Positions 14,490 to 27,382 of a stretch of 64,000 bases of DNA are shown piece by piece (the first letter of the stretch is position 1; each line of letters begins with the position of its first letter). The position numbers were made by a program, and so were the translations under genes. The DNA comes from Mansonella perstans (lineage: Eukaryota > Nematoda > Chromadorea > Rhabditida > Onchocercidae). The DNA lies in the NCBI GenBank assembly GCA_037074765.1, contig JBAMDO010000065.1, positions 1 to 64,000 of the forward strand, read 5' to 3'. The notes beneath the pieces are model-generated. The model was not told the origin of the DNA. It worked only from the letters and a program-made list of their open reading frames with translations, and ran no database searches.

Positions 14490-14814
14490 TAAGTAATCAC
14501 AATAAATAATTAATAGATTTTAGAATAGCCAAAAAGTTAACTTGCAAATTGCAATCCGTAAGATGAGAATCAACTGGAGCCTTTGCAGAGCTTTTGCTAA
14601 GTCAAAATTTTTAAAATTGAAATTTCATAGAGCAAATATACTGGACAGCGAAGAAGCAAAAAAATAGGTAAATAGGAGATAAATTTCGAATTTGAATCAG
14701 AAAGGCGCGTAAAACAATCGATGAAAATTAAGATTTCTTCAATTTAACAATAAAATGAATTTATGTTTACTTAATGTTTGATTGTTATCATAATCCGGAA
14801 AAAAATGAATTAAT

Positions 14815-15118
14815 CTGTTTCTGTTCTAAATATCAATTTATTTCTGTTCTATTCCAAATAGTAACTTGTTCCAGAAGAAAATAAAATCAACCTGTTTCTG
14901 TTTCAAATATCAAACAATAGCAACTTGTTCCAGAAGAAAATAAAATCAACCTGCTTTTGTTCCAAATATCAAACAATAGCAACTTGTTCCAGAAGAAAAT
15001 AAAATTAACCTGCTTTTGTTCCAAATTTCAAACAATAGCAACTTGTTCCAGAAGAAAATAAAATCAACCTGTTTCCGTTTCAAATATCGAGCAACAGCAA
15101 CTTGTTCTGGATGAAATG
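14815..15118. repeat. 59-bp tandem repeat, 4 full copies plus a partial one
   Basis: Unit starts fall at 14883, 14942, 15001 and 15060, with a shorter diverged copy before them. Each unit carries TAGCAACTTGTTCCAGAAG or a one-to-three base variant. The array lies about 330 bp upstream of the proposed start of the minus-strand Cys-rich gene, so it could sit in its promoter. Confidence 0.9.
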
Positions 15119-18059
15119 ATGACTTTTTCCCAGCAAAAGTAGAAATGATGTTAGAGTGCAGATATATGTAACAAATGCGGAATTGTGTTATTCGGTGTTG
15201 ATCACCGTCTCCTGATCGGAGTAACGATTATCCTGTACTTATTTTGGCGAGCATCGAATTTTGTTGTTTACCTGTTCATTAACCACGCCCAATCTTTTAT
15301 AGAAGCATTATTGTTATTAATTATGGATCACAAAAGTTTTCACTTTAATTGTTGTAACAAGTTTTTAGGAAATTCTCTCAGTGGTTATCCGTAAATCATC
15401 CAGAATTCTCAGTGCACTTCATTCTCAATAGTCCTTCACCAATGCTGATTCATATCAAAGCTTCTAAAATTGTGACATTTTAAAATTCACCGCTTTTAAT
15501 TGCCATTGTTTAAAAGTGTCAATGCTCATTGATACATAACAAAATATCCGTATTCATTGTCATCTCCTATCTCTCGGTGTCCTTCTTTTTTTTTGCCTAA
15601 TGAAATTTCATATCATTAAATTAAATGGTTCACATTATCAAACCGCAAATCAAATAATAGATTTAAAAAACAGTGCCCAATGATTACGTTAAGTGTTGAC
15701 ATTAGTGACATTAAAATTGCCCACGTTATAACAAAAATGCGACATTTATATTTTTTTATAAAATTAACTATTAAAAAAAAAAAAAAAAAAAAACTGGACC
15801 ATTATAAGAATAATTCATAGAAATGTAATTCATAGAAATATATACTTTTGCATTCACATTAAATCTTTAAAAAATAAAATAATATCTTTCTGCTATTTTT
15901 AATTATCATTAGTTATTAAATAAGCAAATGGCTCATTTATGTGAAAAATAATTAGCAAATAGTTACTAATTTGACTTTTTATGAGCTTTTAAGTTGAATT
16001 GACTGATTAATTAATTGATTAATTCAAGTGAATGTTGAACTAATAAACTAAGTTTGATTCAATCAATCAATTTTTAAATTACTCTGGTAAATAATAGTGT
16101 TAAAAGATGTTCCATTAAAGTTAATTGATGAATGAAATAAAACTCTTTTTTTTTTAAAATCTATCTTTATATTAAGAAAAAGAAATCATTACATTTTCTG
16201 GAACATCCTAGAAATACTTCCAACATCTTTCATTTCCTTATTTTCCATTATTTGTTCAACAGCAATTGTTTTTGATAAAAAAAATTGAAATTAATTGGTA
16301 GGATGACAAGAATGGATGAAAAAGAAATTGTTCATAAAAATTTATCTTTAAATTAAGGAAAAAAGCCATCACATTGTTTGGAAAAATTTTTTTATTTCAA
16401 AAAAAAAATCGCCCAATATCTATTCTTTTCTTATTTTTCATTAATTATTTAAATTAATTAGGAATGATTTCTTTTTTTCTTTTAGTTCAATAGAATGAAT
16501 AATTTATTTGTATATATAAATAACTAAAAGGATGTAGTCTCAAATGGCAGTGCTATAAAAGAACATATTGCCCATTAATGACCATTTTCGATGTCAAACT
16601 CCTGCAAATTGGCCAATATTTGTCCACTTTATCGTCGTATTTCTTCAAAACAACAAATATTGACATTCTTGAAAGATTTACAATGACAATATGCAAAATA
16701 TATAATTAATAGTACTAAATTATTGTACAATGATACAATCAACTGCTACTCATTAGCACTTTTGGAATAGCATTAAAAATTATTTTTAAATTGTAAACGT
16801 CAATTGCTAAATAGTAATTGAGTAATTGAGTAGTGATTAAGATAATTAACTATTGCCCTATTGAGTGAACAAACATTTCAGCCTCATTTATTTTATTTTT
16901 TCTTTCTCACATTCATTTTTATTTGGCACATTGTTTATTTTTATTTTTATTATTTTTTTTTTTTTTGATATATTCGTCTACCAGATTGTTTGTGACGAAT
17001 ATTTTTCTATTACTTTTAATTATTATTAATTATCAATGATATATTATGAGTAAACAATTAGCAGATAGTCACTATCTTGACTTTTGATAATGATTAATTA
17101 GTTCAGCGATAACTGAATGAATAAACTAAACAAATTGAATAAACTAGACAATCAATATGGTCAGAGTTGAAATTGTCCTTTCAGCTCCATCGATGATTTA
17201 GTTAAAATCAAAATATACATTGCCTCTATTGAACGGTTTCTAATGATAATATTCCGATAAAATTTAAATTCGATCTACGGAAATAATTTGTTCATTAAAA
17301 TTTCGGCACTTTAAATATTTCATTTAATTAATAAAAACTACAAATATTAATTTATTGAATTTATTTAGCCAAGAAATGGTGACATCCAGAAAAAGAAACA
17401 AAAATTATGACAATAAAAACAACTAAGTAATTAATATCATTTAAACTTTCTAATTATACGGCGTATGATGGCAAATGACAAATGATCTAATCAAATGTTC
17501 ATTAGAGTAAAAATCTGGGAAGAAAATAAATGAGCATTAAAAGTCACAATTCAGTAATTTAAAATTTTAACTAATATAAAAAGACCATTTGAATCCATTT
17601 ATACTCGGATATCAATTAAATAAAAATAAGAAAGATGGGAGTGCAGAAATTTGACAATAATAACTTTCGGAATTGTAACCTCATTTCACCCAAATTTGTG
17701 TGCTATTATTTGAAGAATTTCTACATCATTTCATGCATTTCCCTTGAAGGAAATGGAAAAAACTTACAACAAAATGTCTTCATTGATGGGAATTTCTTGC
17801 AATACCAAAAATTTTATTTTTTTTAAAAAGTTTTTGGAATTTATACACGCAAAATATGAAAAATATTTATAGGATTTTAAAATTGAAATGAATGACAAGT
17901 TTCAAATGTTGAAAAGATAAAAGATCATATCAATATTTAATCATTTCTCAATTTTTCATTTGGGCTAATTACTAAGCCTAACTACGCTGAGTACTTTAAT
18001 TAATTAGAATAATTAATTTAAGTATCATCTTAAATTCTGTGAAATAGGAAAAAGAAGTA

Positions 18060-18720
18060 TGGTGTTGGTGATATTGCTGATAGTGTATTGGAGTGACCAT
18101 ACATTAGTTCTTACCTAATAGGTTCGATTCCGCAATGGAAACAGACAATGATGTTCATATAGTTCAGCTTAGTCCAACAGAGGACACTGCTGATAAATTC
18201 GCCCCTATCTGAGTCCTTTCATGCGAAATCTTGTTGAGAGTAAGTGGTGGAACTTAATATAGCTAGAACTCCTTGATGGTTGGAAGTCTTACAAATGATA
18301 CCTGCAAGGTGTCTAATTTCATGACACCTGCTAAAGGTAAACTTTAACAGGATGGGTTTAGTCGCTAGCTAGCATGACAAGAGATTCCCCCGAGTGTGCT
18401 TTTTTCGTACGATCTATCGCGATATTTCTCGGGAGCATTTTTTGATTTTATTAGAGTTCTCTACGAATATTTTCACGTTAACATACGTAAATCCCACTAC
18501 TGGGTCACCACCACTGACAGTGATGACCCTGAAGAAGTAAGGCCGCGTTTTGTTGTGGACTAATCACGGCCGCGTTTGAATCAGTGGTTGATAAAAATTG
18601 GTTGATGCGTTTGCTGGTCGATAATGCAGTGTTGGCATATTACGTTTGTGTCGTTTTTACGTGTGAGACTTTGATAGTTTAAGTTTTATTTAACCACGTG
18701 TCATTTCACGTTCAAAAGGA
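18060..18720. other. GC-rich block with pol III-like boxes; possible interspersed repeat
   Basis: Base composition is clearly richer in G+C and CpG than the flanks. GGTTCGATTCC at 18121-18131 is a perfect pol III B-box. TAGTGTATTGG at 18081-18091 fits an A-box with one mismatch at 40-bp spacing. The T-arm around the B-box does not pair, so this is not a functional tRNA. The direct repeat GGCCGCGTTT occurs twice near 18541-18575, and an E-box CACGTG lies near 18698. It could be a degenerate tRNA-derived SINE or simply the promoter/5' region of the downstream WD40 gene. Confidence 0.35.
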
Positions 18721-19012
18721 TTATGTCATATTGGAAATGATTACTTGAAATGAAGAACGATGAAGATGTTAATGAGGACAGAACGAAGAAAATTTGCGGA
18801 AATTTACATTCTTTTATAGATTTAATCAATAATAATGCAAATTAATTAGCATTATAGTAATGAATGTATATGTATTTAGTTAATATTATGGATAAAATAT
18901 GTGTAAAATTTGTAGAGAAAAATTTGCTGGAACAATAACGATCATTTCTGGAAGCGTAATTTTACCAAACTTAAGTATTGATTTGGTGTTAATGTTCTAC
19001 GGTTTTGGACAA

Positions 19013-22000
19013 ATGGCTGCAACGCCATCAGGAAATTCTTCAACACTTGCATCTAGTACTACTGGTGCACAGCAAACATTGCAACAACAAATGACAACGA
19101 ATCAACAAATTACTAATACAACAACTACATGTTAGCAATATCATTTTATATTTTATATAATGTTTTTATTATCTATTGTTTATGAGGGGTAATTTTGAAT
19201 TAAATTTTTTCTTTTAATATTAACTAAGTTATTCAAATTTAAGGACTGTATTCTTAGCATTCATTTTCCAGCAACACCAACAAATACCGGTATATCTCGG
19301 CCATCAGGACCAAGCAGTATTGAAAGTGCTCCTCCACCAACACCAACGATTGCAGCGCCAGCACCTCCTGCTCCACCAAAACGTCGTCAGATTTATCGTT
19401 TTACATCAAATCGACCACTTTTTGCTTCCGGTTGGTCTAGTAAAACAGATTCAGAAGGTCGATGGCGCATTGCTGTTGGTAGTGTTGTAGAGGATAAACC
19501 TCACAATAATAGGGTTCGTTTGATTTATTACTTCTGGCATGAGGTTTTTTGTAATAGCAAGAACAATAAAATGATGCACTGTTTGAGCAAACTATTTTCA
19601 AGCATTATGGCTGAAATATAGTCAAGAAATGAAGACATATTAAGGAAATGGTAAATTTCAAATAATATCATAAATAAAAATGAACGGAAAACGATGAGAT
19701 TTGAAGGTAAGGATATAAAGGAGTGGAATCACTTCCTGGATCTTGTTTGTATTGAGGAACTTAGAGTAAAACTTCAAAATTTCCAACATGAGTCTCTAAT
19801 GGACTGTGCAGAGGACGATGCCTAGTGTTTATAGTCATCATTAATAGAAAAAAAGATGAAAATAGTGAGTAAGAAGCAGTGAGATGAAATGCGAGTCGAA
19901 TTAGCAGCAAAAAGAAATGACGAATGTATTGAAATATTATGGAATTTAGAATTTTAGCTCCTTGTTTTTATATTTAGTCTCATCTGTTTATTCTAATACA
20001 TTTTTCTATTTAGCAATGCGTAAACTTGTGTATACTTGCAAGTGAAAAGTCTACTAATCGAATTGTAAAATTATCCCTATTTTTCATATGCTGATTAGGT
20101 TGCCCATAAGTTTAAGCGTATAATTTACTTCACTTTGATTAATTTGTTTTATTTTCTCTCCTTTTAATTAATTCCTTCAAATTTTTCCTTTTCAAATATA
20201 CTTGATTTATTCATGCATTTCTAATCTCTAGGTATCAGTCATACAGTTGGACGAGCAACAAGGTGAGCTTGTGGAAAGGCTTTCATTCGAGCATACATTC
20301 CCTCCAAATTGTATTCAGTGGATTCCAGATATGGTTCGTATTAGTTTGAATTTAATATTTTTATAAATTTTATAAGTCAGATATATAACTTTATAAAATC
20401 GTTTGCTATTATCAGTTCTTATTATCGCTACTTACTTTTGCAGATGGATTCCTATCCTGACCTATTGGCAACCAGCGGAGAATGCTTGAAAATTTATCGA
20501 GTAGAACAAAATTCTGTAATGATGGAATGCATTTTGAATAATGTATGTTGTTATAGTGCTGGTATTTCTCACGTCTGATCTTGTTGATAACTTGCTAGTG
20601 TTTAGATCCATGGAATCACTTGACGATTACTGAGTTTGGAATATTCATCATCAATGTTTGACCTCGTTTTTTCAGTCAATTATATCGCCGCATGCATTAG
20701 ATAATTATCATTTGTTACTGAATCCGGAATATGTGAAATTATATTTGTCGAAATTATAGAAGCAAGCATCAAATTATTCTGGACCATTAACAAATTTCGA
20801 TTGGAACGATGTCGATCCAACTCTGATTGGTACTGCTTCAATCGATATGAGTTGTACCATATGGCAACTTGAGGTGAATACATTAAAAATAATTTAAGAT
20901 CATTTTTACAACAGTTTTCATATTTCACATTTTATAGTTTAATAATTTAATAATTCATCCCCATTATTTAAAACTGGTGCTTGTCTGGAATCTCTTTGTA
21001 GAAAAAATCGAATTTATGAGCTAAGGTTGATATTTTTTAGTTATAAGGAACTGTTTACTTATTTTTCCGTTATATGACTTTTTTACACAGCACGCTATTT
21101 TTAAGACGGGACAAGCAGTTGCGCAGACCAAAAAAACCAATGGCAGTGTCAAAACGCAGTTAATAGCTCATGATAAGCCAGTGCATGATATCAAATTCTC
21201 GAGAATAAATCGTGGACGAGATAATTTTGCTACTGTTGGTATGCTCTTAAAGTCATAGCTGTTTTTTCAAATGCTGTTCAAATTTAATTTTATTCCTATT
21301 GTTTATCATTGAAAAAGTCATATGATGTTAGATGCAAATTTGATTTTATATTTTGCAATATGCCACTCATTTCTGGCTGCTGAAATTTGCTGTATCCAGA
21401 GCACAAACTGTTTTTGTAGAAAATGTCTCTAAACTGAACATTAATGATCCCAAGAAAAGTTTATACAAAAGATTTATGATAGGTGCTGATGGAAGTGCTC
21501 GATTATTTGATCTGCGAAATTTGCAACACTCTACGATAGTTTATGAAGATCCTTTACGTTCACCATTGATGAGGCTAGCATGGAACAAACAGGAAAGTCA
21601 TTACTTGGCTACTTTTGCACAGGATTCTGCTGAGGTACAGTGATCAATTTATCCTGATTTATTTATTTTCCTTTTAGAGCCAGCGACTGAACTCTGGACA
21701 TTCTTTCATAATCTGAAAAATTGCGACGAATTTTTTAATTACCGAAAAAAGCTTTGGAGTTCATTTAGGTTAAGTTTAGGCGTAGGAACTGCCAGCCTAA
21801 TCAACTTAAAATTTAGCATAATTATCAGTTATGGAATATCTTCAAATATTATTTCAGGTTCACAATTCCATATGATATATTTTATAGGTAGTGATAGTGG
21901 ATATAAGGGTACCTTGTAATCCTCTTGCTCGACTTCATAATCATCGCGCTTGCGTAAATGGTGTTGCTTGGGCTCCACATTCTTCATGTCACATATGCAC

Positions 22001-22949
22001 AGCCGGTAATCGTTCTAAATTATCATTTTAATCATATCGAAATATTGTTTTTGAATTTTTTGAAATCAAATGCTTATTATTCTCATGTTTGATCTAAATT
22101 TAAACCTCTTAGAGTTGATGATGCTGAAATATCTTTGCTGTTTATTTTTCAATTTTAACAGTTTTCAAATGTTGCGAGATTTAAATGCCTTTAACATTTC
22201 AATTGCGATTTCATTAAAGGGTACTTTGATGGAAATTTTTAGCTTAATTTAGGGGATGATCGTCAGGCCTTGATTTGGGACATTTCGCCAATGCCTAGAC
22301 CGGTTGAAGACCCAATATTAGCATATCAAGCCGAAGGCGAGGTAATTTTGGTTGTATAACTAAATCTTATTGTACTAATTGCTAAATTGTTGAATCGTTC
22401 TTCCGCTCTTTGGTGCTAGCGGTTTATTTCCATTAGTTTAGTTTCATAAGAGACTTCCATCTAATTATTGATAAAAATCAATATATTTATATTGCTTACT
22501 GATCAGTGAATCTTGTGTTATTATCATAAGAAAGCTATATGTACGGACTATTTGGGAAATAATGTCCGTCAAAGAAACAACATGTTTCGATGACCGGGAA
22601 ATAATATCCATCTAGGAAACAATATATTTCGTTGATCAGAAGAATTTTACAAATTCACATTGCCATATTCTTTATTAATATTAATTTGCCAAGTTCATTT
22701 CTTGACAAGATCAAAACCATCTAAGATTCTGTTGCATGTCCAAATCGTTCCAATTTATGAGCTAAATTGGTGTGATATGTTGTTTCACATTTGGGTCTTA
22801 CAACTGTTATATGGGGATAATTGCATTATTGTTTTCATTTACATAGAAATTGATTCTTTTTTCAGGTAAATCAAGTGCATTGGTCAGCTTCTCAAATAGA
22901 TTGGATTTGTATTTGTTTTGGGAAGTGTTTAGAAATTCTTCGAGTTTGA
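19013..22949 (+). CDS. WD40 protein, DCAF7/WDR68/SWAN family (divergent copy)
   Basis: Ten-exon model: 19013-19130, 19272-19513, 20232-20333, 20444-20542, 20760-20873, 21106-21238 (or from 21091), 21483-21634, 21888-22005, 22253-22341, 22866-22949; about 416 residues against about 342 for human DCAF7. The N-terminus is a low-complexity Thr/Gln/Ala/Pro region absent from DCAF7. The rest follows the family: [43 protein letters not shown] and an LEILRV C-terminus. DCAF7-type proteins are seven-bladed propeller adaptors for DYRK kinases and CUL4-DDB1 ligases; nematode SWAN proteins act in Rho/Rac signalling. Its core is less DCAF7-like than the next gene ([12 protein letters not shown] where the family has EIYKYEAPW), which suggests a derived role. 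In-frame upstream ATGs at 18899 and 18992 make the start uncertain. Confidence 0.88.
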
Positions 22950-24271
22950 AAATTTTCTCGATTTTGGGATGTAGACTAATTTTTAAGTTATTTGAAATTT
23001 CCGCTGTTATTTGTATTCTGCTGCTATCAACTTTCTTTAAAATATTGATAATTCTGGAATTTGTTCTTACCAGGTTGCCTTTCTACTCTGTGTTTTCTGT
23101 TGATGGATTTCTGTTGTGTATTTCTACTTTTAACAGATTTTTACTCTGTTTTCTTCCAATGAATTTCTGTATTTTTTTTTTTTTTTTAACAGATTATCAT
23201 TAAAAGGAAGAGAATGACGTTGCTGAAATGGTAAGTAAATTTCGAATTCTTGATGGGTTATTCGTTTATTTTAAGTTTTGATTGCTTCTTTGCTGCTTTT
23301 TAATTTATATCTTTTATTGGACTATTCCAATTGTTGTTTGAGTTCACTTTTTGTGATACTTTTGTAATAACGGGAAAGAACTCAGTATTAAAGTTATTAT
23401 TGATGAAATTTTGCTTTATATATAATTTCCATTAATTAATAAATTTGTGTCGTAAACATATTATTATTCCGATATGTACAATTTTATCGCAGTATGTTTC
23501 TAATGATTATTCTAAGGCGAAAAATAATCGAAAATAAATTCATATTCAATCAAAAAATGAAATGTAGTTTGATTGACTACAGGCTATGTGTCCTGGAAGA
23601 TCGATGATTTTGCTATAGGATGGATTGCGAATTAACACAAATTACAATAGTGTGGTAATTTATAAATAGAATGCAGCAAATTTCTCATCTGAAATTTCTT
23701 AGTAATTTCTGTTAACTTATTGTTTCTCATGTTGTCCTAAACTTTAAAATGTATCATACATACATTTTTTGGATTATAAAATTATGTATACATATCATAT
23801 ATTGCAAAATTAATGAAATTTTGTAAAAATTTCCATAATTTCTTTGCCCTTATTGTAAATGCATTCATTAAATATTTCGTAGCATTTAACATTTCAAGAT
23901 TTCTAAATTCAATTGATTTTGTGAATGTGAAATGTTTACAAAAAATTATTTAAAAAAAAATTAATAAATGAAAACTTTACCTCTTCATTGACTTTCACGA
24001 TTTTCATTGATTGCTTGTTACTCGAATTGTTACTTAAATTATCTGAACAAATTAATTTATTTAAAATTATTACTTTCATTTAGATAACTTTATTAACTTT
24101 CATAACTTTGTACGAATTTTATAATTTAAAACATTTATCTATAAATTGAAAATAGTCTTACTTTAATTTACCGTTTCAGATATGTCATTTTCGAATTTTT
24201 CTAAATTTCTTGTAAAAGTTGTACTTTGTATTGCAGGATAAATAGTATCAAGTGGGGATATTGACGGTTTG
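22950..24271. other. Spacer between the two WD40 genes
   Basis: AT-rich sequence holding the 3' end of the first WD40 gene and upstream sequence of the second. The plus-strand ORF running through 23203 is a continuation past the true stop in another frame, with phenylalanine-rich homopolymer content; no separate gene is supported. Confidence 0.6.
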
Positions 24272-24279
24272 GTTTTTAG
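24272..24279 (+). other. Putative trans-splice acceptor for second WD40 gene
   Basis: GTTTTTAG ends five bases before the ATG at 24285, with no upstream coding exon in phase. In nematodes this arrangement usually marks a spliced-leader addition site. This is inferred from position and consensus only. Confidence 0.5.
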
Positions 24280-24284
24280 GATTA

Positions 24285-27200
24285 ATGGCAGTTACACAAC
24301 ATCTATCACATGTTATGCAACAACTTATGAGTAATGAGATTACGCAAATGGGATCCAATCAAGATAGTAAGTTGAATTTCTAACTTCCTATATGATATCA
24401 TATATTTGGTACCATTTTAGATCATATTATTGGTATTTAATTAAAAATTTTCATGTTAATAACAATTAAAGCTATATGATATCATGTCGGATGACAGCTG
24501 AAATCCTTATGCAAATTATTACTGCTTATAGGTGGAGTATCAAGTTCGAATTCCAAACACAAAGAGGTGTATAAATATGAGGCACCGCATACACTCTATT
24601 CTACCGGATGGTCTCAGCATCCCGATCCTGCAAAGAAGTTCCGTTTAGCATTAGCTAGTTTCATTGAGGAATACAATAATAAGGTTTTTTTTTTTGGCTT
24701 TTTGTTTTAATTCATTGTTAAGAGCAACATATTCGTTCCTGTGTGAATTGGTTAAGGTTTAAGTATTTTGGCTCACTAATGAAGATAAAATGCATTTTGA
24801 AATAGTATGCTCAAATTGAAATTAAGCTTAATTGAAGCTAAAAAAGCGCATTTATGTAGACGCTGCAATATTGAAAATGACGAATAATCTGATTGCATCG
24901 GTAAAATACTTCTGATTCTGTTTAGGTTTCAATAGTGAAGCTTGACGAAGATGCTGGTGAATTCATTGATTGTGGTAGTTTTGATCATCCATATCCTGCT
25001 ACAAAAGTGATGTGGATTCCAGACCAGGTTTGTTTTTAGATCCTTTTAATAAATGAAATTTTTTCTTTTTTTTTATTATTATGTATATCAAAAAAGAAGT
25101 TTTTGCCATTTATTATTATGTATATCAAAAAAGAAATTATTGCTAGTTTAAGCAACGACAGTGGGACATTTATGATGCATGCATGATTCCAGTAATTTTT
25201 TTCAAATCTAATAGGATATGATTTAGTGCAGAAAATATGTAACTTTATATATTTTCAGAAAGGCATATATCCAGACTTGATTGCTACAACCGGAGATTAT
25301 TTGCGGTTATGGCGTGTAGGTGGTGCTGACGGTGCGCAAATTGAAGTTTTTCTTAACAACGTACGTTTGTTTAAGCGCTTGTTATTTCCGTCTTTTTGGT
25401 AATATTTTTATTATCCACCAATTGAAGCATGAATTATTTGTAATTATAGCTGACATATTTCGCTGGATAATTTGAAGAGATGAAGAATGCCAAAGTAAGA
25501 TAGAATTTGTTTTAAAAAACCTTTCATAAACCATTTGAGAGTGACATAAACTTTTTTGCTCAGATAAGGAATCGTATTAAAATCATAAATGGATTTTAAA
25601 CACATCGAATAACATTTGAAAGTGTCAGTGAACTTTTTGGTTGCATTATTTAGAAATTAAAATAAAATTTTTTGCTAATTCATTTTAGAATCGAAGCAGT
25701 GAATACTGTGCACCATTGACATCGTTTGATTGGAATGACGTAGATGTTGGTCTGATTGGCACTTCAAGTATCGACACAACATGCACCATTTGGCAAGTCG
25801 AGGTTAATTTCTATGAATTTAAACTTGAAATTCCATTTCAATTATACTGAAAAGAAATTGGCAATGGATAAAGATAAAAATAAAGCAGTTGATGCCTTGT
25901 AGACCGGTCAAGCTATTAGTGTTGCGCGATCAACGGAAGGTACTGTAAAGACACAATTGATTGCTCATGATAAGGAAGTATTTGATATTGCTTTTACAAG
26001 GATGGCAAGCGGTCGCGAAATATTTGCTACTGTTGGCATGTGTTTATTTTTCTGTTTTTAGCTGTTCTTACATATATTACCTTTGTATTTCTATAGTATT
26101 TTTTTTTTCCTTTTTTTTTAGAACATAGAAAAATATACGAAAAAGTTCTAGAGGGTTGTATTTTTTATTTTTTATTCTCGCTAGGACAATTCTTTCCGTA
26201 ACTTCGTAAATTAGTAGTGTTTTCAGAAATATGCTAGATGAAACTTTTTTAGTTACTTGTGTTCTTGTACTTATAATTCGTCAAATTTTTCAGGAGCTGA
26301 TGGAAGCTTGAGAATGTTTGATTTACGTCATCTTGAGCATTCAACAATTATGTTCGAAGAACCATCACATGCTCCATTATTACGTTTGGAATGTAATAAG
26401 CAAGACTATAATTATATCGCCACATTTGTTCAAGATTCTTCAAAGGTTTGTTTTACTTCGCTTCCTATCTCTCATTTTCTATAATTAATTCTATTATAAT
26501 CATGTGTTAATTATAGTTGTGATTTATCTACTTATGACTATTTTAGATAAAATAAAATTAACATATAGAGGTTTGTGCTGTAAGTTGAAATAAGTTCAAC
26601 ATTCAATTAATCAGTTTATATTTAGGTAATAATTCTCGATATACGTATTCCTTGCACACCTGTCGCGAAATTGGACAATCATCGTGGCCGCGTAAATGGC
26701 ATGGCCTGGGCACCACATTCTTCATGTCATATCTGTACAGCAGGTTGTTTCCAGTCTAGCTAGAAAATTACAATTTTGAATTTGAAATCTTTCCTTATAC
26801 TTTTATTTTGTTCATTCTTATCTTTTTTGCTTATTTACCTTTTCCCTGTTAATTTTGATTTGATTTAGGTGGTGATAGTCAGGCATTAATTTGGGATATT
26901 CATATGATGCCTCGACCTGTTGACGATCCTATTCTGGCTTATCAAGCTGGCGGTGAGGTAAAGCATTTCATTACTTAAAATGAGATTTAGTTGCATATTT
27001 CAGAGGTGACAAAAAAAGTTGTGTTGACTCTCTTTTAAAAAGCAAATGTCAAAAAATGAGACCGTATGCATCACTTACATGCATTCTAAATATCATTTAA
27101 ATATTTCCGATAAAGTTCTCGTTGTGCAAACTAGCCTACTTATAGCAATGAAGGAATAACAATGTAGAAAAAAGTAGTTCGGTAATTTGTAATGAATTTC

Positions 27201-27382
27201 CATCCAATTATTTGTACTGGAATTATTGTATACATTTTTAGCTGTCTTCTTTTTTAAAGCAATTTTTTCGAAATACTTGAAAAATCGAAAGTTTTCAGAT
27301 TAATCAGGTACATTGGGCAGCTGCCTTTCCGGACTGGATATCAATTTGTTATAAAAATATGCTAGAAATATTGAGAGTGTAA
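24285..27382 (+). CDS. DCAF7: WD40 protein, DCAF7/WDR68/SWAN family (conserved copy)
   Basis: Ten-exon model: 24285-24366, 24532-24683, 24926-25027, 25259-25360, 25689-25802, 25903-26035, 26294-26445, 26626-26743, 26869-26957, 27299-27382; 375 residues. Family motifs are strongly kept: [73 protein letters not shown] and the terminal LEILRV. It is expected to be a propeller scaffold binding DYRK-family kinases and CUL4-DDB1. It is the tandem paralogue of the preceding gene, with all nine introns at equivalent positions and phases. The intron after 26035 starts with GC (G|gcatgt), where the paralogue has GT. It is closer to metazoan DCAF7 than its neighbour and probably keeps the ancestral role. 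Confidence 0.93.

Larger units (their letters stand above)
14490..19012. other. Intergenic region between divergent genes
   Basis: This 4.5-kb spacer holds the divergent upstream regions of the minus-strand Cys-rich gene and the plus-strand WD40 gene. It contains a 59-bp tandem repeat, a locally GC-richer patch near 15130-15330, old duplicated AT-rich segments (15.9-17.2 kb) and a GC-rich block (18.06-18.72 kb). No exon with good splice borders was found. Confidence 0.5.

Noticed and set aside
18081..18135. Possible tRNA gene (A- and B-box match)
   Set aside because: The T-arm stem does not pair beyond two base pairs and no acceptor stem can be formed; kept only as a SINE/pol III-like motif.
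22850..23203. 117-codon plus-strand ORF after the first WD40 gene
   Set aside because: It starts in a different frame over the last true exon and runs into Phe-rich homopolymer sequence; the WD40 gene ends at 22949 with the family terminus LEILRV.
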